Assembly (NCBI GenBank): GCA_009377795.1 | Contig: WHTJ01000037.1 | Coordinates: 1-40,891, forward strand | DNA from: Propionibacteriales bacterium | Lineage (GTDB): Bacteria > Actinomycetota > Actinomycetes > Propionibacteriales > Nocardioidaceae | Length of the DNA: 40,891 nt | Direction of reading: 5' to 3' | Shown here: in pieces, positions 33,196 through 40,891 of the stretch | Layout of the letters: every line of letters starts with the position of its first letter | How positions within the stretch are numbered: the first letter of the stretch is position 1 | The notes under the pieces: model-generated | Told to the model about the DNA's origin: nothing | The model's database searches: none | The model's input: only the letters and a program-made list of their open reading frames with translations | Program-made: the position numbers and the translations under genes

Positions 33196-36100
33196 GTGGA
33201 GTCCTCGATCGGTGCAGCAGACGCCACAACGCTGATATTCGGGTTAGTGCTGATCGGGGTAGTGCTCACCCGGATCAGCCGGATCAGAGTGCGCCGCGCC
33301 CTGGCGCAGCTGCCCGCCGCGGCGGCGCTGGTGGGATGGTGGGCGTTGACCGCGGTGGCGGTGTGGTTCGGCGCCACGACAGTGGCTGCGGCGGCGACCG
33401 ATCCGCCGCAGGCGACCGATCCGGGTAATCCGTGCACGTCCGGGGCGACGGTGCGCAATTTTGACGTCTCGCTGATCAACATCCCGCTGTTCCTGAACCG
33501 CTTCGGGGATGTGGTGCCCGAGGGACGCATGTACGTGCTGGATGAGAACATCGCGCAGGTACGGGCGACCTTCACGGATGCGGCCAACCCGTTCGAGCCG
33601 AAGGACCTCATCGAGCCGTTGGTCTTGCGGGTGAACCGTGGCGACTGCGTGGAGATCTCGTTCACCAACCGGCTGCACGAGCCGGCCCCCGACTTCAACC
33701 GGAATGATTCGATCTTCACCCTGCCCGGCGAGACGCTGCTGGCCCCGGGGGCGGACACATCGCCGGCGCGGCAGTTCGCGCCCGCCCTCACGGAGCCGGA
33801 CAACGACTTCGATCCGGCCAACGCGCCGCCGGCGTCGATGCACTTCGACGGGCTGAGCTATGACGTGAAGGGCTCGGACGGTACCGCAGTGGGGAACAAC
33901 CCGAACTCCACCGCACAGCCGGGGCAGGCTGTGGTGTACCGGCTGTTCGCCGATATCGAGGGTGAGTTCCAGTACAAGGACGGCGCCGACCTGTCCTCGC
34001 ACCAGGCGGATGCCGGCCGGTTCATCGGGTCCACCGGCTTCGGGGCCTTCGGCGGGATCATCGTGGAGCCGGAGGGGGCAAGCTGGTTCGACATCAACAC
34101 CGGTGAGCCGCTGGCGTCCGGCACCCGGGCCGTCATCAAGCAGCCTAATCGGCCGGACTTCCGCGAGAACACCATGTTCATGCACGACGAGGTAGAGGCC
34201 GAGCCGGGGATCCTGACCCGCTTCTGCGTGCCTGGCGGTGGCTGGAACAGGGGCGGCGATGACGGGGCCGGGTCAGGCGACGAGTGCATCCGCCCGACCC
34301 AGGCTCAGATCGACCTGCTCTCCGCGGGCACGTTCGACAACCTCTCCGGCGGGGACGCCGACGCGCTGATCCACGGGGAGATCCCGGTCAAGCTGGAGTG
34401 GTTCGCGTTCAACTACCGCTCGGAGCCGGGAGTCAACCGGGAGGAGGTCGGCTGCCCGGAGCTGAACGACCCGAACAGGCCGTTCAACGCGCCGGCGTGC
34501 GTCGGCGAGGAGACCAGCCTGAGCTCGTGGCCGTTCGGTGACCCGGGCGGTGGGGACCTGGTGTTCCACGGCTACCGTAACGAGCCGACCGTCCAGCGGC
34601 TGTTCCACACGGCCGAGCAGGAGACGCACACCTTCCACCAGCACGTGCAGCGGTGGCCGTTCGACCCCGAGGACGAGGGCGGCCAGGACGAGATCTTCGA
34701 CCGGGCCTTCGCCACCCAGGTGAGCAACCCGATCGATGTGCAGTCGGTTAGCCCCGGCTCGCACTACAGCCTGGTGCTCGAGGGCGGTCTGGGCAGCCCG
34801 GACGAGAACGTCGACGGCAGCATCGGGGACATCATCTTCCATTGCCACCTGTATCCACACTTCGCCAGCGGGATGTGGGGCCTCAACCGCTCCCACGACG
34901 TACTCGAAACCGGTGGCCGGCTGCTGCCCGACGGCACGCCAGTGCTCGCACTCGAGCCGTTGGAGGATTTCGACTACGAGCCGGACACCTCACAGATCAT
35001 CGACCCGCCTCCGAGCCCGGACGCGAACAACCCGGGGTTCCCGTTCTTCGTGCCGGGCCAGTTCGGGTTCAAGGCGCCCAAGCCGCCGCTGGGTGTGCCC
35101 TCCCGCCGGGAGCTTGCCGACGGGGGAACATTCCCGCCCACGCAGTTGGAGCGCAACGCAGCGTCTGACGACGCTCAGGTGCCGGGCGCGTTCTTCGTTG
35201 ACCACTGTCCTGCCAGCGCCCCAGTCAAACGCTTCGATGTGGTGGCCGTGCAACCCCCGCGGCTGCAATACAACGCCGACAAGGAATGGACCAATCCGCA
35301 GCCCAGGGTGTATGTGCTCGCCGAGGACAGGGAGGCGGTGGAAAGCGGGGCGATGAAACCGGAGCCGTTCTCGCCGCTGCTCAATGTCGGGGACTGCGTG
35401 GAGTACCACCTGACCAACGGGCTACCGGACGAGTACGGGGGCACCGTCTTCGACCGACTACAGGAAACCAACGAGACCGGCATCCACCAGCACATGGTCG
35501 AGTTCGACGTGCTGTCCTCGGACGGGGCCGCCAACGGGTGGAACTATGACCAGGGCGCCGATGCCGAGACCGTGCTCGGCAACGATGACACGATCATCTA
35601 CCGGGACTATGTACAGTCGCCGGTACGCACCAACTCGTTCCATGACCACTTCTTCCCCAACGTCACGCAGGACGCGGGCCTGTTCGGCGGCGGGTCGGTG
35701 CATCCGGCCGGATGCACGTTCCACGACCCGGTATCCGGCAAAACTGTGGAGGTCGGCACGATCGTGGACATCCACTGCCCCGGGAACGATGACGACTACC
35801 GGAACGTGTCGCTGTTCATCGAGGATCAGGTCCCCATGTTCCAGCGCGAGGACCCGAATCTCCCGAACGACCAGGACTTCATCGACCCGTTCGCGAGTAA
35901 CTTGCTGGGTTTTGACGCGGTGCCGATCTTCCCAGCGAAGTTCCCCTCCAGCGCGGACGACCGGGGATCGATGGGGATCAACTACAGCCTGGAGCCGTTC
36001 GAGGCTCGCCGCGGTGGCGGGGGCGCGAACCTGTTCAATTCCAAGTTCTGGGGGGATCCGGCCACCCCGATGCCGCGGGCGTTCGCCGGTGACCGGGTGA

Positions 36101-37806
36101 CCTTCCGACTATTCCAGCTCTCCCAGGAGGAATCGCACGGGTTCAACCTGCACCGGCTGCGATGGAAGTTCGAACCCGACGACCCGGAGTCCGCCCTGAC
36201 GCAAGCCCAGCACATCGGGATGCTGGAGTACTTCGAGTCGAGAATCCCCACCGACAAGGAGAACGCCGACCCCAAGGGTTTTGAGCTGCGCGACTACCTG
36301 TACAACTACGGCGGGGCCGACGACTGGTTCCTCGGCGCCTGGGGGCTGCTGCGGGTCTCCGGCTGCGACTTCCATCAGCAACTGAAAGACCTCAACGATA
36401 TCTACGCTCATCCGGATATCAAGTTTGACCAGCTGCGCCAGCTGCCCGACAACTCGGTCGCCAACTGCCAGCAGCAGAGCGATCCCGTCGTGCGTCAAGC
36501 CGGCCAGCCATGCCCGACCGGTGCGCCGGTACGCGACTATCGCGTGGTGGCGTTCAACCAAGATATCCCCTACAACGACATGCAAGATGCCGACCCGACC
36601 ACCGTCGAACACGACCCGAACGGGGTGATGTATGCCCTCGAAGAAGATGTGGCAGCAATCCGAGACGGGACCAAACCACCCGAGCCGCTGATCCTGCGCG
36701 CCAACCAGGGCGACTGTATCGAGGTCACCCTGAGCAACGAGATCGACTCGACACTGATGCAGCCACACTGCTTCGAGGCCATCGAGCCGGGGCAACTGGC
36801 CACCACCGCAGCGAACACCTACCCCGACTGCATCGACGTCCCACCGAAGAATGAGGCGAACGTGCCGGGCTTCTTCCCGTTCCCGGTCGGCTCGCGGGTG
36901 TCGCTGAATCCGCACGGGGTGAACTATCACATCGGCTCCGACGGAGCCAATGTCGGGCTGAACTTCGACACCACGATTGCGCCCGGTGAGTCCATCCTCT
37001 ACCGGTGGTTCGCCGAGGAGGAGTTCGGCCTGGGCATGCTGCACGACCGCGCCGATGTGCAAAACCACCTGCACCATGGGCTCTACGGTGGGCTGATCAT
37101 CGAACCGCCCGGGTCCACATACCTCGACCCGCGCACCGGCGGGGATCTGCGCAGCGGAGAGCAGGCCATCGTCGTGGACCCGAACGGGCCCGACTTCCGG
37201 GAGAACGTCGCGTTGATGAACAGCGATCTGGCGCTGTTCCGCAACGACGGCACCCCGGTACCTGACAACGTGGACCTCGCCGTCGGACCCAGCCAGGAAG
37301 CCGACGACCCGGAGGATCAGGGCGAGTTCTCCATCAACTACCGCAACGAACCCTGGAACCACCGGTTCGCCGACAACAACGACGTCTCGCTGATGTTCAG
37401 CTCGTTCGTCCACGGCGATCCGGATACTCCACTGTTCCGCGCGTACCCGGGAGACTTCGTACGCTTCCGCGTCGGCCAAGCGGTCGGGGACCCACGGTCC
37501 ACCGGGTTCGCGCTGCACGGACACCGGTGGCAACGCACACCGGGTGACCCCGAGTCGCAGATCGCCGCTTTCCAAGGCCAGTTCAACCCCGCGGTCCGCT
37601 ACAACATCCACCTCGACCCCAACAGCCCCCGGTCCAACCCAGTGGGCGGAGCCGGAGGCCCGAATGAGGTTCCGGGCGATTACCTGTATCGCAGCAACAC
37701 CCTGATCCGGCACCTACCCGGCGGCCAATGGGGCATCTTCCGAGTACTACCGGGTGCCGACCCCAGCCTGGTGGAACTGCCCGACAACCCCGCACCACAA
37801 CCGTGA
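33196..37806 (+). CDS. Very large three-module multicopper oxidase
   Basis: The 1536-aa protein has two N-terminal hydrophobic segments (about 11-25 and 40-65, likely export/anchor) and three repeated cupredoxin modules. Each opens with a CP.GAPVR.(F/Y).VVA-like strand and a MYVL.ED..A.R segment (modules near residues 80, 670 and 1110). Copper-type motifs include HTFHQH (478-483), the full type 1/type 3 motif HCHLYPHFASGM (549-560), IHQHMVEF (764-766), FHDHFFP (816-818), HGFNLH (981-986) and LHGHRW (1441-1443). Modules 2 and 3 end without an HCH motif (FLGAWGLLRV, GGQWGIFRVL), so only one complete mononuclear site is visible. Large bacterial multicopper oxidases of this sort include the MnxG manganese oxidase, which is a possible but unproven analogue. 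The GTG at 33196 follows AGGAGG. Confidence 0.88.
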   Translation: MESSIGAADATTLIFGLVLIGVVLTRISRIRVRRALAQLPAAAALVGWWALTAVAVWFGATTVAAAATDPPQATDPGNPCTSGATVRNFDVSLINIPLFLNRFGDVVPEGRMYVLDENIAQVRATFTDAANPFEPKDLIEPLVLRVNRGDCVEISFTNRLHEPAPDFNRNDSIFTLPGETLLAPGADTSPARQFAPALTEPDNDFDPANAPPASMHFDGLSYDVKGSDGTAVGNNPNSTAQPGQAVVYRLFADIEGEFQYKDGADLSSHQADAGRFIGSTGFGAFGGIIVEPEGASWFDINTGEPLASGTRAVIKQPNRPDFRENTMFMHDEVEAEPGILTRFCVPGGGWNRGGDDGAGSGDECIRPTQAQIDLLSAGTFDNLSGGDADALIHGEIPVKLEWFAFNYRSEPGVNREEVGCPELNDPNRPFNAPACVGEETSLSSWPFGDPGGGDLVFHGYRNEPTVQRLFHTAEQETHTFHQHVQRWPFDPEDEGGQDEIFDRAFATQVSNPIDVQSVSPGSHYSLVLEGGLGSPDENVDGSIGDIIFHCHLYPHFASGMWGLNRSHDVLETGGRLLPDGTPVLALEPLEDFDYEPDTSQIIDPPPSPDANNPGFPFFVPGQFGFKAPKPPLGVPSRRELADGGTFPPTQLERNAASDDAQVPGAFFVDHCPASAPVKRFDVVAVQPPRLQYNADKEWTNPQPRVYVLAEDREAVESGAMKPEPFSPLLNVGDCVEYHLTNGLPDEYGGTVFDRLQETNETGIHQHMVEFDVLSSDGAANGWNYDQGADAETVLGNDDTIIYRDYVQSPVRTNSFHDHFFPNVTQDAGLFGGGSVHPAGCTFHDPVSGKTVEVGTIVDIHCPGNDDDYRNVSLFIEDQVPMFQREDPNLPNDQDFIDPFASNLLGFDAVPIFPAKFPSSADDRGSMGINYSLEPFEARRGGGGANLFNSKFWGDPATPMPRAFAGDRVTFRLFQLSQEESHGFNLHRLRWKFEPDDPESALTQAQHIGMLEYFESRIPTDKENADPKGFELRDYLYNYGGADDWFLGAWGLLRVSGCDFHQQLKDLNDIYAHPDIKFDQLRQLPDNSVANCQQQSDPVVRQAGQPCPTGAPVRDYRVVAFNQDIPYNDMQDADPTTVEHDPNGVMYALEEDVAAIRDGTKPPEPLILRANQGDCIEVTLSNEIDSTLMQPHCFEAIEPGQLATTAANTYPDCIDVPPKNEANVPGFFPFPVGSRVSLNPHGVNYHIGSDGANVGLNFDTTIAPGESILYRWFAEEEFGLGMLHDRADVQNHLHHGLYGGLIIEPPGSTYLDPRTGGDLRSGEQAIVVDPNGPDFRENVALMNSDLALFRNDGTPVPDNVDLAVGPSQEADDPEDQGEFSINYRNEPWNHRFADNNDVSLMFSSFVHGDPDTPLFRAYPGDFVRFRVGQAVGDPRSTGFALHGHRWQRTPGDPESQIAAFQGQFNPAVRYNIHLDPNSPRSNPVGGAGGPNEVPGDYLYRSNTLIRHLPGGQWGIFRVLPGADPSLVELPDNPAPQP

Positions 37807-37819
37807 TGAGGAACTGACC

Positions 37820-37906
37820 ATGGACCTGGCCGCGGCCCTGGCAAACCAAATGCCTGGAGCCCACACCAAAGGCTCCCTCGTACTGCAACCAGACGAGAAG
37901 GAGTAA
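37820..37906 (+). CDS. Possible 28-aa small protein between oxidase and CHRD genes
   Basis: ATG at 37820 is preceded by GAGGAA 7 nt upstream and starts 13 nt after the oxidase stop. The 28-codon frame (MDLAAALANQMPGAHTKG, then SLVLQPDEKE) ends at a TAA 2 nt before the next ATG, and its last codons contain the AAGGAG ribosome binding site of the CHRD gene. It is amphipathic with no signal peptide. It may simply couple translation of the two flanking genes. No family is recognised. Confidence 0.4.
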   Translation: MDLAAALANQMPGAHTKGSLVLQPDEKE

Positions 37907-37908
37907 AC

Positions 37909-38460
37909 ATGCCCAGTTCGAGACGATGGCTGGTGAGGATCTCCATTGCCGCTGCTCTCACCACCGCGACCCTCACGCCATCAGCCGCGGCCGAGTCCGC
38001 AACGTGTACACAGACCCTGCTCGCACCCAAGACAGGGACGCTGGTCGCCGAATGCATGACCGGCGACCAGGTGTTGCCGCCACCAGGCGACCCCGACGGG
38101 TCGGGCACGGCGACCATCTGGATCGACATGAACACCGAACAGATCGCATGGGACGTCGACACCGAGATGCTCGAACCCCCGTTACGGGCTGCGATGGTCC
38201 ACGAGGCTCCAGAGGGAGAGACGGGCCTGGTTGAGTACATAGTGTTCGAGAACGGCGAGTTCGACCTGCGCGAAGACGTGACCGGCTGTGATCAAGGCCT
38301 GGACCCCGAGGTCCGTGATCTGCTGCAGAAGTCGGCCGACTTCTACCTCGAGATCCGTGACAGCGGCGACGATCAGCCCGCTGATAATGGAGCTATCCGA
38401 GGTCAGCTCAAGTACGTGGACAAAAACGACTGGCCGGACTTCTGCACGTCCACGTCATAG
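37909..38460 (+). CDS. Secreted CHRD-domain protein
   Basis: The 183-aa product has a Sec signal peptide (cleavage likely after PSAAA near residue 28) and a CHRD domain: GSGTATIWIDMNTEQIAWDV, LEPPLRAAMVHEAPEGETG, and the closing DNGAIRGQLKYV, which matches the family's terminal GGAIRGQL motif. CHRD domains were named from chordin, and their bacterial function is not settled. Here the central HIH-type motif is reduced to a single His (MVHEA). Three Cys residues may form disulfides. It directly follows the multicopper oxidase, so it may bind or protect the oxidase or its metal product. Confidence 0.78.
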   Translation: MPSSRRWLVRISIAAALTTATLTPSAAAESATCTQTLLAPKTGTLVAECMTGDQVLPPPGDPDGSGTATIWIDMNTEQIAWDVDTEMLEPPLRAAMVHEAPEGETGLVEYIVFENGEFDLREDVTGCDQGLDPEVRDLLQKSADFYLEIRDSGDDQPADNGAIRGQLKYVDKNDWPDFCTSTS

Positions 38461-38515
38461 ATTTGGCCGGTGAGTGATCCTCGGGGATCGCGAGATTCAC
38501 GCAGGAGGAACAAAA

Positions 38516-38635
38516 ATGACACACCGGGCGCTTTCCCTACCTGGTGCAGTCACTCTGGTGGTGGCGGCCAGCAGCATGCCGTCTCTCGCTACCGGGGCCC
38601 AAGACTTCTGTGAAGTGGAGGAGAGGAAAGCATGA
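38516..38635 (+). CDS. Short secreted peptide (39 aa), unknown
   Basis: ATG at 38516 follows AGGAGGAA by 6 nt. The 39-codon frame begins MTHRALSLPGAVTLVVAASS, a signal-peptide-like hydrophobic run, with likely cleavage after LATGA, and ends QDFCEVEERKA. The mature part would be about 11 residues with one Cys. It may be a real small secreted peptide or the stub of a gene truncated after its signal sequence. Confidence 0.4.
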   Translation: MTHRALSLPGAVTLVVAASSMPSLATGAQDFCEVEERKA

Positions 38636-38742
38636 GATACGGTGACTCCGCGGAGTAACACGTCGGAGTTCTCCGAAGCCGTCCAGGTGACGGATTCAGC
38701 TGAGCACTCCGTAGAGATCCAGCAGTTGAGAAGGGAGTTTCC

Positions 38743-39201
38743 ATGCGACGTATTGGACGGCTCGTTGTCGTGGGCCTGGGGGCCTCATTGTTTCTCGCAT
38801 CGGCACCAGCAGCCCAAGCCGATCTCGACAGAGCTCTGAGCGAACCGAACGGAGACCTTTCCGTTACGTCCGACTCTGGCGCCACAACGGACCATGACAG
38901 GGATGGCGACTACACGACCATGACGCAGGCGGACAAGGGCGGGCTCTTCCACGCGGTGTTCAACCTATCTTCAGCTGCGCAAACCGTGCACATCACGGTT
39001 GTCCTCGATGGGCCAGGCACTGCTCAGGACGCGGTCCTGCTGGACGACGACTTCCATCTTGACCCGGGTAAGTCAGAGCAGGGCACGACCGATATCAAGG
39101 TTAGGAGGAAGGACTGGCCCGAGGGTACCTATTCGCTCAGCGTCACCGCCTCCGGCACCGAGTCGGCAACCGCAGTCTCCACGTTCACTGTCGCCTACTG
39201 A
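38743..39201 (+). CDS. Secreted beta-rich protein of unknown function
   Basis: The 152-aa product has a clear Sec signal peptide (MRRIGRLVVVGLGASLFLAS, cleavage after AAQA) and a mature domain of alternating beta strands (FHAVFNLSSAAQTVHITVVL, EGTYSLSVTASGTESATAVS), suggesting an Ig-like or cupredoxin-like sandwich. An acidic Asp/His segment (DHDRDGDY) could bind metal. AGAAGGGAG precedes the ATG. I do not recognise a family. Its position between the CHRD and CopC genes links it to the extracytoplasmic oxidase/copper cluster. Confidence 0.72.
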   Translation: MRRIGRLVVVGLGASLFLASAPAAQADLDRALSEPNGDLSVTSDSGATTDHDRDGDYTTMTQADKGGLFHAVFNLSSAAQTVHITVVLDGPGTAQDAVLLDDDFHLDPGKSEQGTTDIKVRRKDWPEGTYSLSVTASGTESATAVSTFTVAY

Positions 39202-39289
39202 TGCGATTGCCGGGTCATGGCGGCTCCGCAAGCCGTTGTGGCAGTGCGCCACGGCCGCCGGCCACTTACGCCACGACGGGAGTCCTCGA

Positions 39290-39952
39290 ATGACGACCCG
39301 CCCTTTAACTGCGGTCCGCCGGGGGGCAGCTGTGATCACGGCCGCCCTTATCGCCGCGGTGGCCGGGCTTGGGTTCGGTGCCCCATCCGCTACTGCCCAC
39401 ACCTCACTGATCGCGAGTACGCCGGAGGATGGGGCGACGGTGGACGAGGCGCCGTCCGAGGTGGTGTTGGAGTTCGACGAGGCGGTCCCGCCGGAGTTCA
39501 CGCAGGTTGTCGTGCTCGACGCAGGGGATGAGCACCATGCCGAAGGTGAGCCCGAGGTTGTCGGGACCCGGGTGATCCAGGCCGTTGGCTCGCTGCGGCC
39601 GGGCGAGTACCGGGTCAGTTACCGGATCGGCTCGTCCGACGGTCACCCGATCAGCGGTGTGGTCACGTTCGCCGTCGCCGAGCAGGCCGGCGGGTCAGCA
39701 GCAGGCTCCGCCGAGCCGACCGGCGAGCCTGCTGCGCCGCCGACCGAGGAGGCGGCGCCAACTCCGACCACCGAGCCCGCGGCGCCAACTCCGACCACCG
39801 AGCCCGCGGCGGCGGACGACGGGAGTAACGTCTTGCAGTGGGTCGGAGGAGTCGCCGCCGCCTTGGTCGTTGTCGTCGGAGTGGCCGCCGCCTTGATCGT
39901 TGCGCGGCGTCCGAGCGCTGGTCCCGATGACACGTCCGGCTCCGGTCCATGA
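39290..39952 (+). CDS. copC: Copper resistance protein CopC, C-terminally membrane-anchored
   Basis: The 220-aa protein has a Sec signal ending at ATA, so the mature chain starts with His37 (HTSLIASTPEDG), the N-terminal Cu(II) ligand of CopC. The other ligands are seen as Asp117 and His119 in SSDGHPISG, where the D.H spacing matches CopC. Then come an Ala/Pro/Thr/Glu-rich linker with two copies of PTPTTEPAA and a C-terminal transmembrane helix (about 180-200), the usual actinobacterial form. It carries copper outside the membrane for CopD. The ATG at 39290 follows GGGAG. The longer frame from 38999 overlaps the preceding gene and is rejected. Confidence 0.92.
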   Translation: MTTRPLTAVRRGAAVITAALIAAVAGLGFGAPSATAHTSLIASTPEDGATVDEAPSEVVLEFDEAVPPEFTQVVVLDAGDEHHAEGEPEVVGTRVIQAVGSLRPGEYRVSYRIGSSDGHPISGVVTFAVAEQAGGSAAGSAEPTGEPAAPPTEEAAPTPTTEPAAPTPTTEPAAADDGSNVLQWVGGVAAALVVVVGVAAALIVARRPSAGPDDTSGSGP

Positions 39953-39959
39953 CGTGACA

Positions 39960-40891
39960 ATGACAACGGCGACGCGTCGGCGTCCTCGGTTGCCCGGCGC
40001 CCCTCCGGCCTGGCGCTGGGTGACAGGTGCCGCGGTGGTCGCCGTGGGTGTGCTTGTGGCGGCGTTGGCGGCCGGCGGTGGTGGCACCGCCGGGCCTGTT
40101 CCGGGGTTGTCAGATCCTGGAGGAGTCGTCCGCTGGGGCCTACCCGTGGCCAAGGTCATCTTCAACGCGGCGGGCGCGGTCACGGTGGGTCTCGTGCTGC
40201 TTGCTGTGATGCTGCCCGCGCCCCGCGACGAGCTGGGAGGCGACGCCCTGCGCGTGTTGCGCTCGGCGGCCATCACGGCACTGGTCTGGGCGGCGGCCGC
40301 CGCCGCGGTCGGCTTGCTCACGCTGTCCGAACTGCTCGGTGTTCCGCTGCTGGAGGCGGTGTCCGGCCAGTCGTTGCTGACGTACACGCAGAGCATGGGT
40401 CAAGGGCAGGCCTACGCCTCGGTCTTCGTCCTGGCGCTGGCCATCGTCCCGGCGGCCCAGCTCACTATCAGCCGGGGCGGCGCCATCGGAGTGCTCTTCC
40501 TGGCCGTGGGCACCTTCGTCCCGCCGGCGCTGGCCGGCCACGCGGGCACCGGGGACTACCACCACTCGGCGCAGGTGTCGCTGCTGGTCCACGGCGTGGC
40601 GATCTCATTGTGGGTGGGCGGGCTGATCGCGCTGTCTTGGTACGCCGCTCAGCGCGGCGGCGAGCTTGCTCGGCTGGTCCGGGGGTACTCGTCGGTGGCG
40701 CTGGGCTGTTTCGTGCTGGTGGCCGCCAGTGGGGTGCTCAACGGATGGGTGCGGATCAGCTCGCTGACCGACCTGGTGACCACGGCCTACGGGTGGCTGC
40801 TGCTGGGCAAGGTGGCCGCCCTGGCGGCGTTGGGATGCTTCGGAGCCCGGCACCGCGCGCGCACCATCCCGGCCCTCGACGCCGGCCAGCG
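39960..40891 (+). CDS. copD: CopD-family copper transport membrane protein, partial at window end
   Basis: An open frame from ATG 39960 runs off the window, giving at least 310 aa. It has a basic start (MTTATRRRPRLPGAPPAWRW) and at least seven membrane helices. CopD-like features are the helix with ALAGHAG and then HHSAQVSLLVHGVAISLWVG (His residues that could pass copper) and the conserved GVLNGWVRI segment. It starts 7 nt after copC and is surely in the same operon. CopD imports copper delivered by CopC, consistent with supplying the copper-rich oxidase upstream. Some CopC-CopD genes are fused. Here they are separate. Confidence 0.88.
   Translation, partial: MTTATRRRPRLPGAPPAWRWVTGAAVVAVGVLVAALAAGGGGTAGPVPGLSDPGGVVRWGLPVAKVIFNAAGAVTVGLVLLAVMLPAPRDELGGDALRVLRSAAITALVWAAAAAAVGLLTLSELLGVPLLEAVSGQSLLTYTQSMGQGQAYASVFVLALAIVPAAQLTISRGGAIGVLFLAVGTFVPPALAGHAGTGDYHHSAQVSLLVHGVAISLWVGGLIALSWYAAQRGGELARLVRGYSSVALGCFVLVAASGVLNGWVRISSLTDLVTTAYGWLLLGKVAALAALGCFGARHRARTIPALDAGQ

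Noticed and set aside
36109-37713. 534-codon minus-strand frame
   Set aside because: It lies antisense inside the multicopper oxidase gene, whose module 3 is intact in the other strand.
38999-39289. N-terminal extension of CopC from 38999
   Set aside because: It overlaps the preceding secreted protein gene in another frame, whereas the ATG at 39290 has a ribosome binding site and starts a proper signal peptide.

Overview
The window comes from a high-GC actinomycete. The evidence is strong G/C third-position bias, many GTG starts, GGAGG-type ribosome binding sites, Ala-rich Sec signal peptides and lipoboxes, and an IS110-type element. A genus cannot be named from the sequence alone. The window reads as an accessory region built from three unrelated blocks joined by mobile-element debris.

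Block 1 (about 1-12.6 kb) is an O-methylated aromatic acid module. A LigM-type tetrahydrofolate-dependent O-demethylase and a methylenetetrahydrofolate reductase relative would demethylate 3-O-methylgallate or vanillate and handle the methyl group. An operon of GalB (PIG-L-fold hydratase), GalC/LigK (RraA-fold aldolase), GalD (PrpF-fold tautomerase) and a VOC-type extradiol dioxygenase would take gallate through 4-oxalomesaconate to pyruvate and oxaloacetate. A TRAP transporter (DctQM, with DctP encoded 4 kb away), a GntR/FCD regulator, a DUF6282 protein and a truncated 6PGDH-like oxidoreductase complete the block. A 5' fragment of a second ligM lies just before dctP.

A short secreted protein with a recent 47-residue tandem duplication (12.7-13.2 kb) separates block 1 from block 2.

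Block 2 (about 13.5-28.4 kb) is a CoA-dependent catabolic regulon for an unidentified substrate. One operon encodes an ADP-forming acyl-CoA synthetase, a thiolase-fold protein without catalytic cysteines, and a DUF35 OB-fold partner. A divergent gene encodes an isochorismatase-like hydrolase. A nine-gene operon encodes a peptide-type ABC importer, an amidohydrolase-2 protein, an alpha/beta hydrolase with an altered nucleophile elbow, an AMP-forming CoA ligase and an acyl-CoA dehydrogenase. Nearly every gene overlaps its neighbour by 4-8 nt. Four copies of an inverted repeat GTTCC-N7-GGAAC sit only in the two promoter regions of this block and tie it together as one regulon. Its regulator is not in the window.

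Between blocks 2 and 3 (28.4-33.0 kb) lie decayed gene fragments, an IS110-family element with structured non-coding ends, a truncated secreted RHS-like fragment, a lower-GC LuxR-type regulator with a degenerate receiver domain, and an IS3 remnant framed by a 190-bp inverted duplication.

Block 3 (31.7-40.9 kb) is an extracytoplasmic copper/oxidase cluster. It has a FixH/YtkA-like membrane protein, a very large three-module multicopper oxidase, a CHRD-domain protein, small secreted proteins, CopC and a CopD that runs off the window. The 190-bp duplication places near-identical leader DNA in front of both the FixH-like gene and the oxidase gene.
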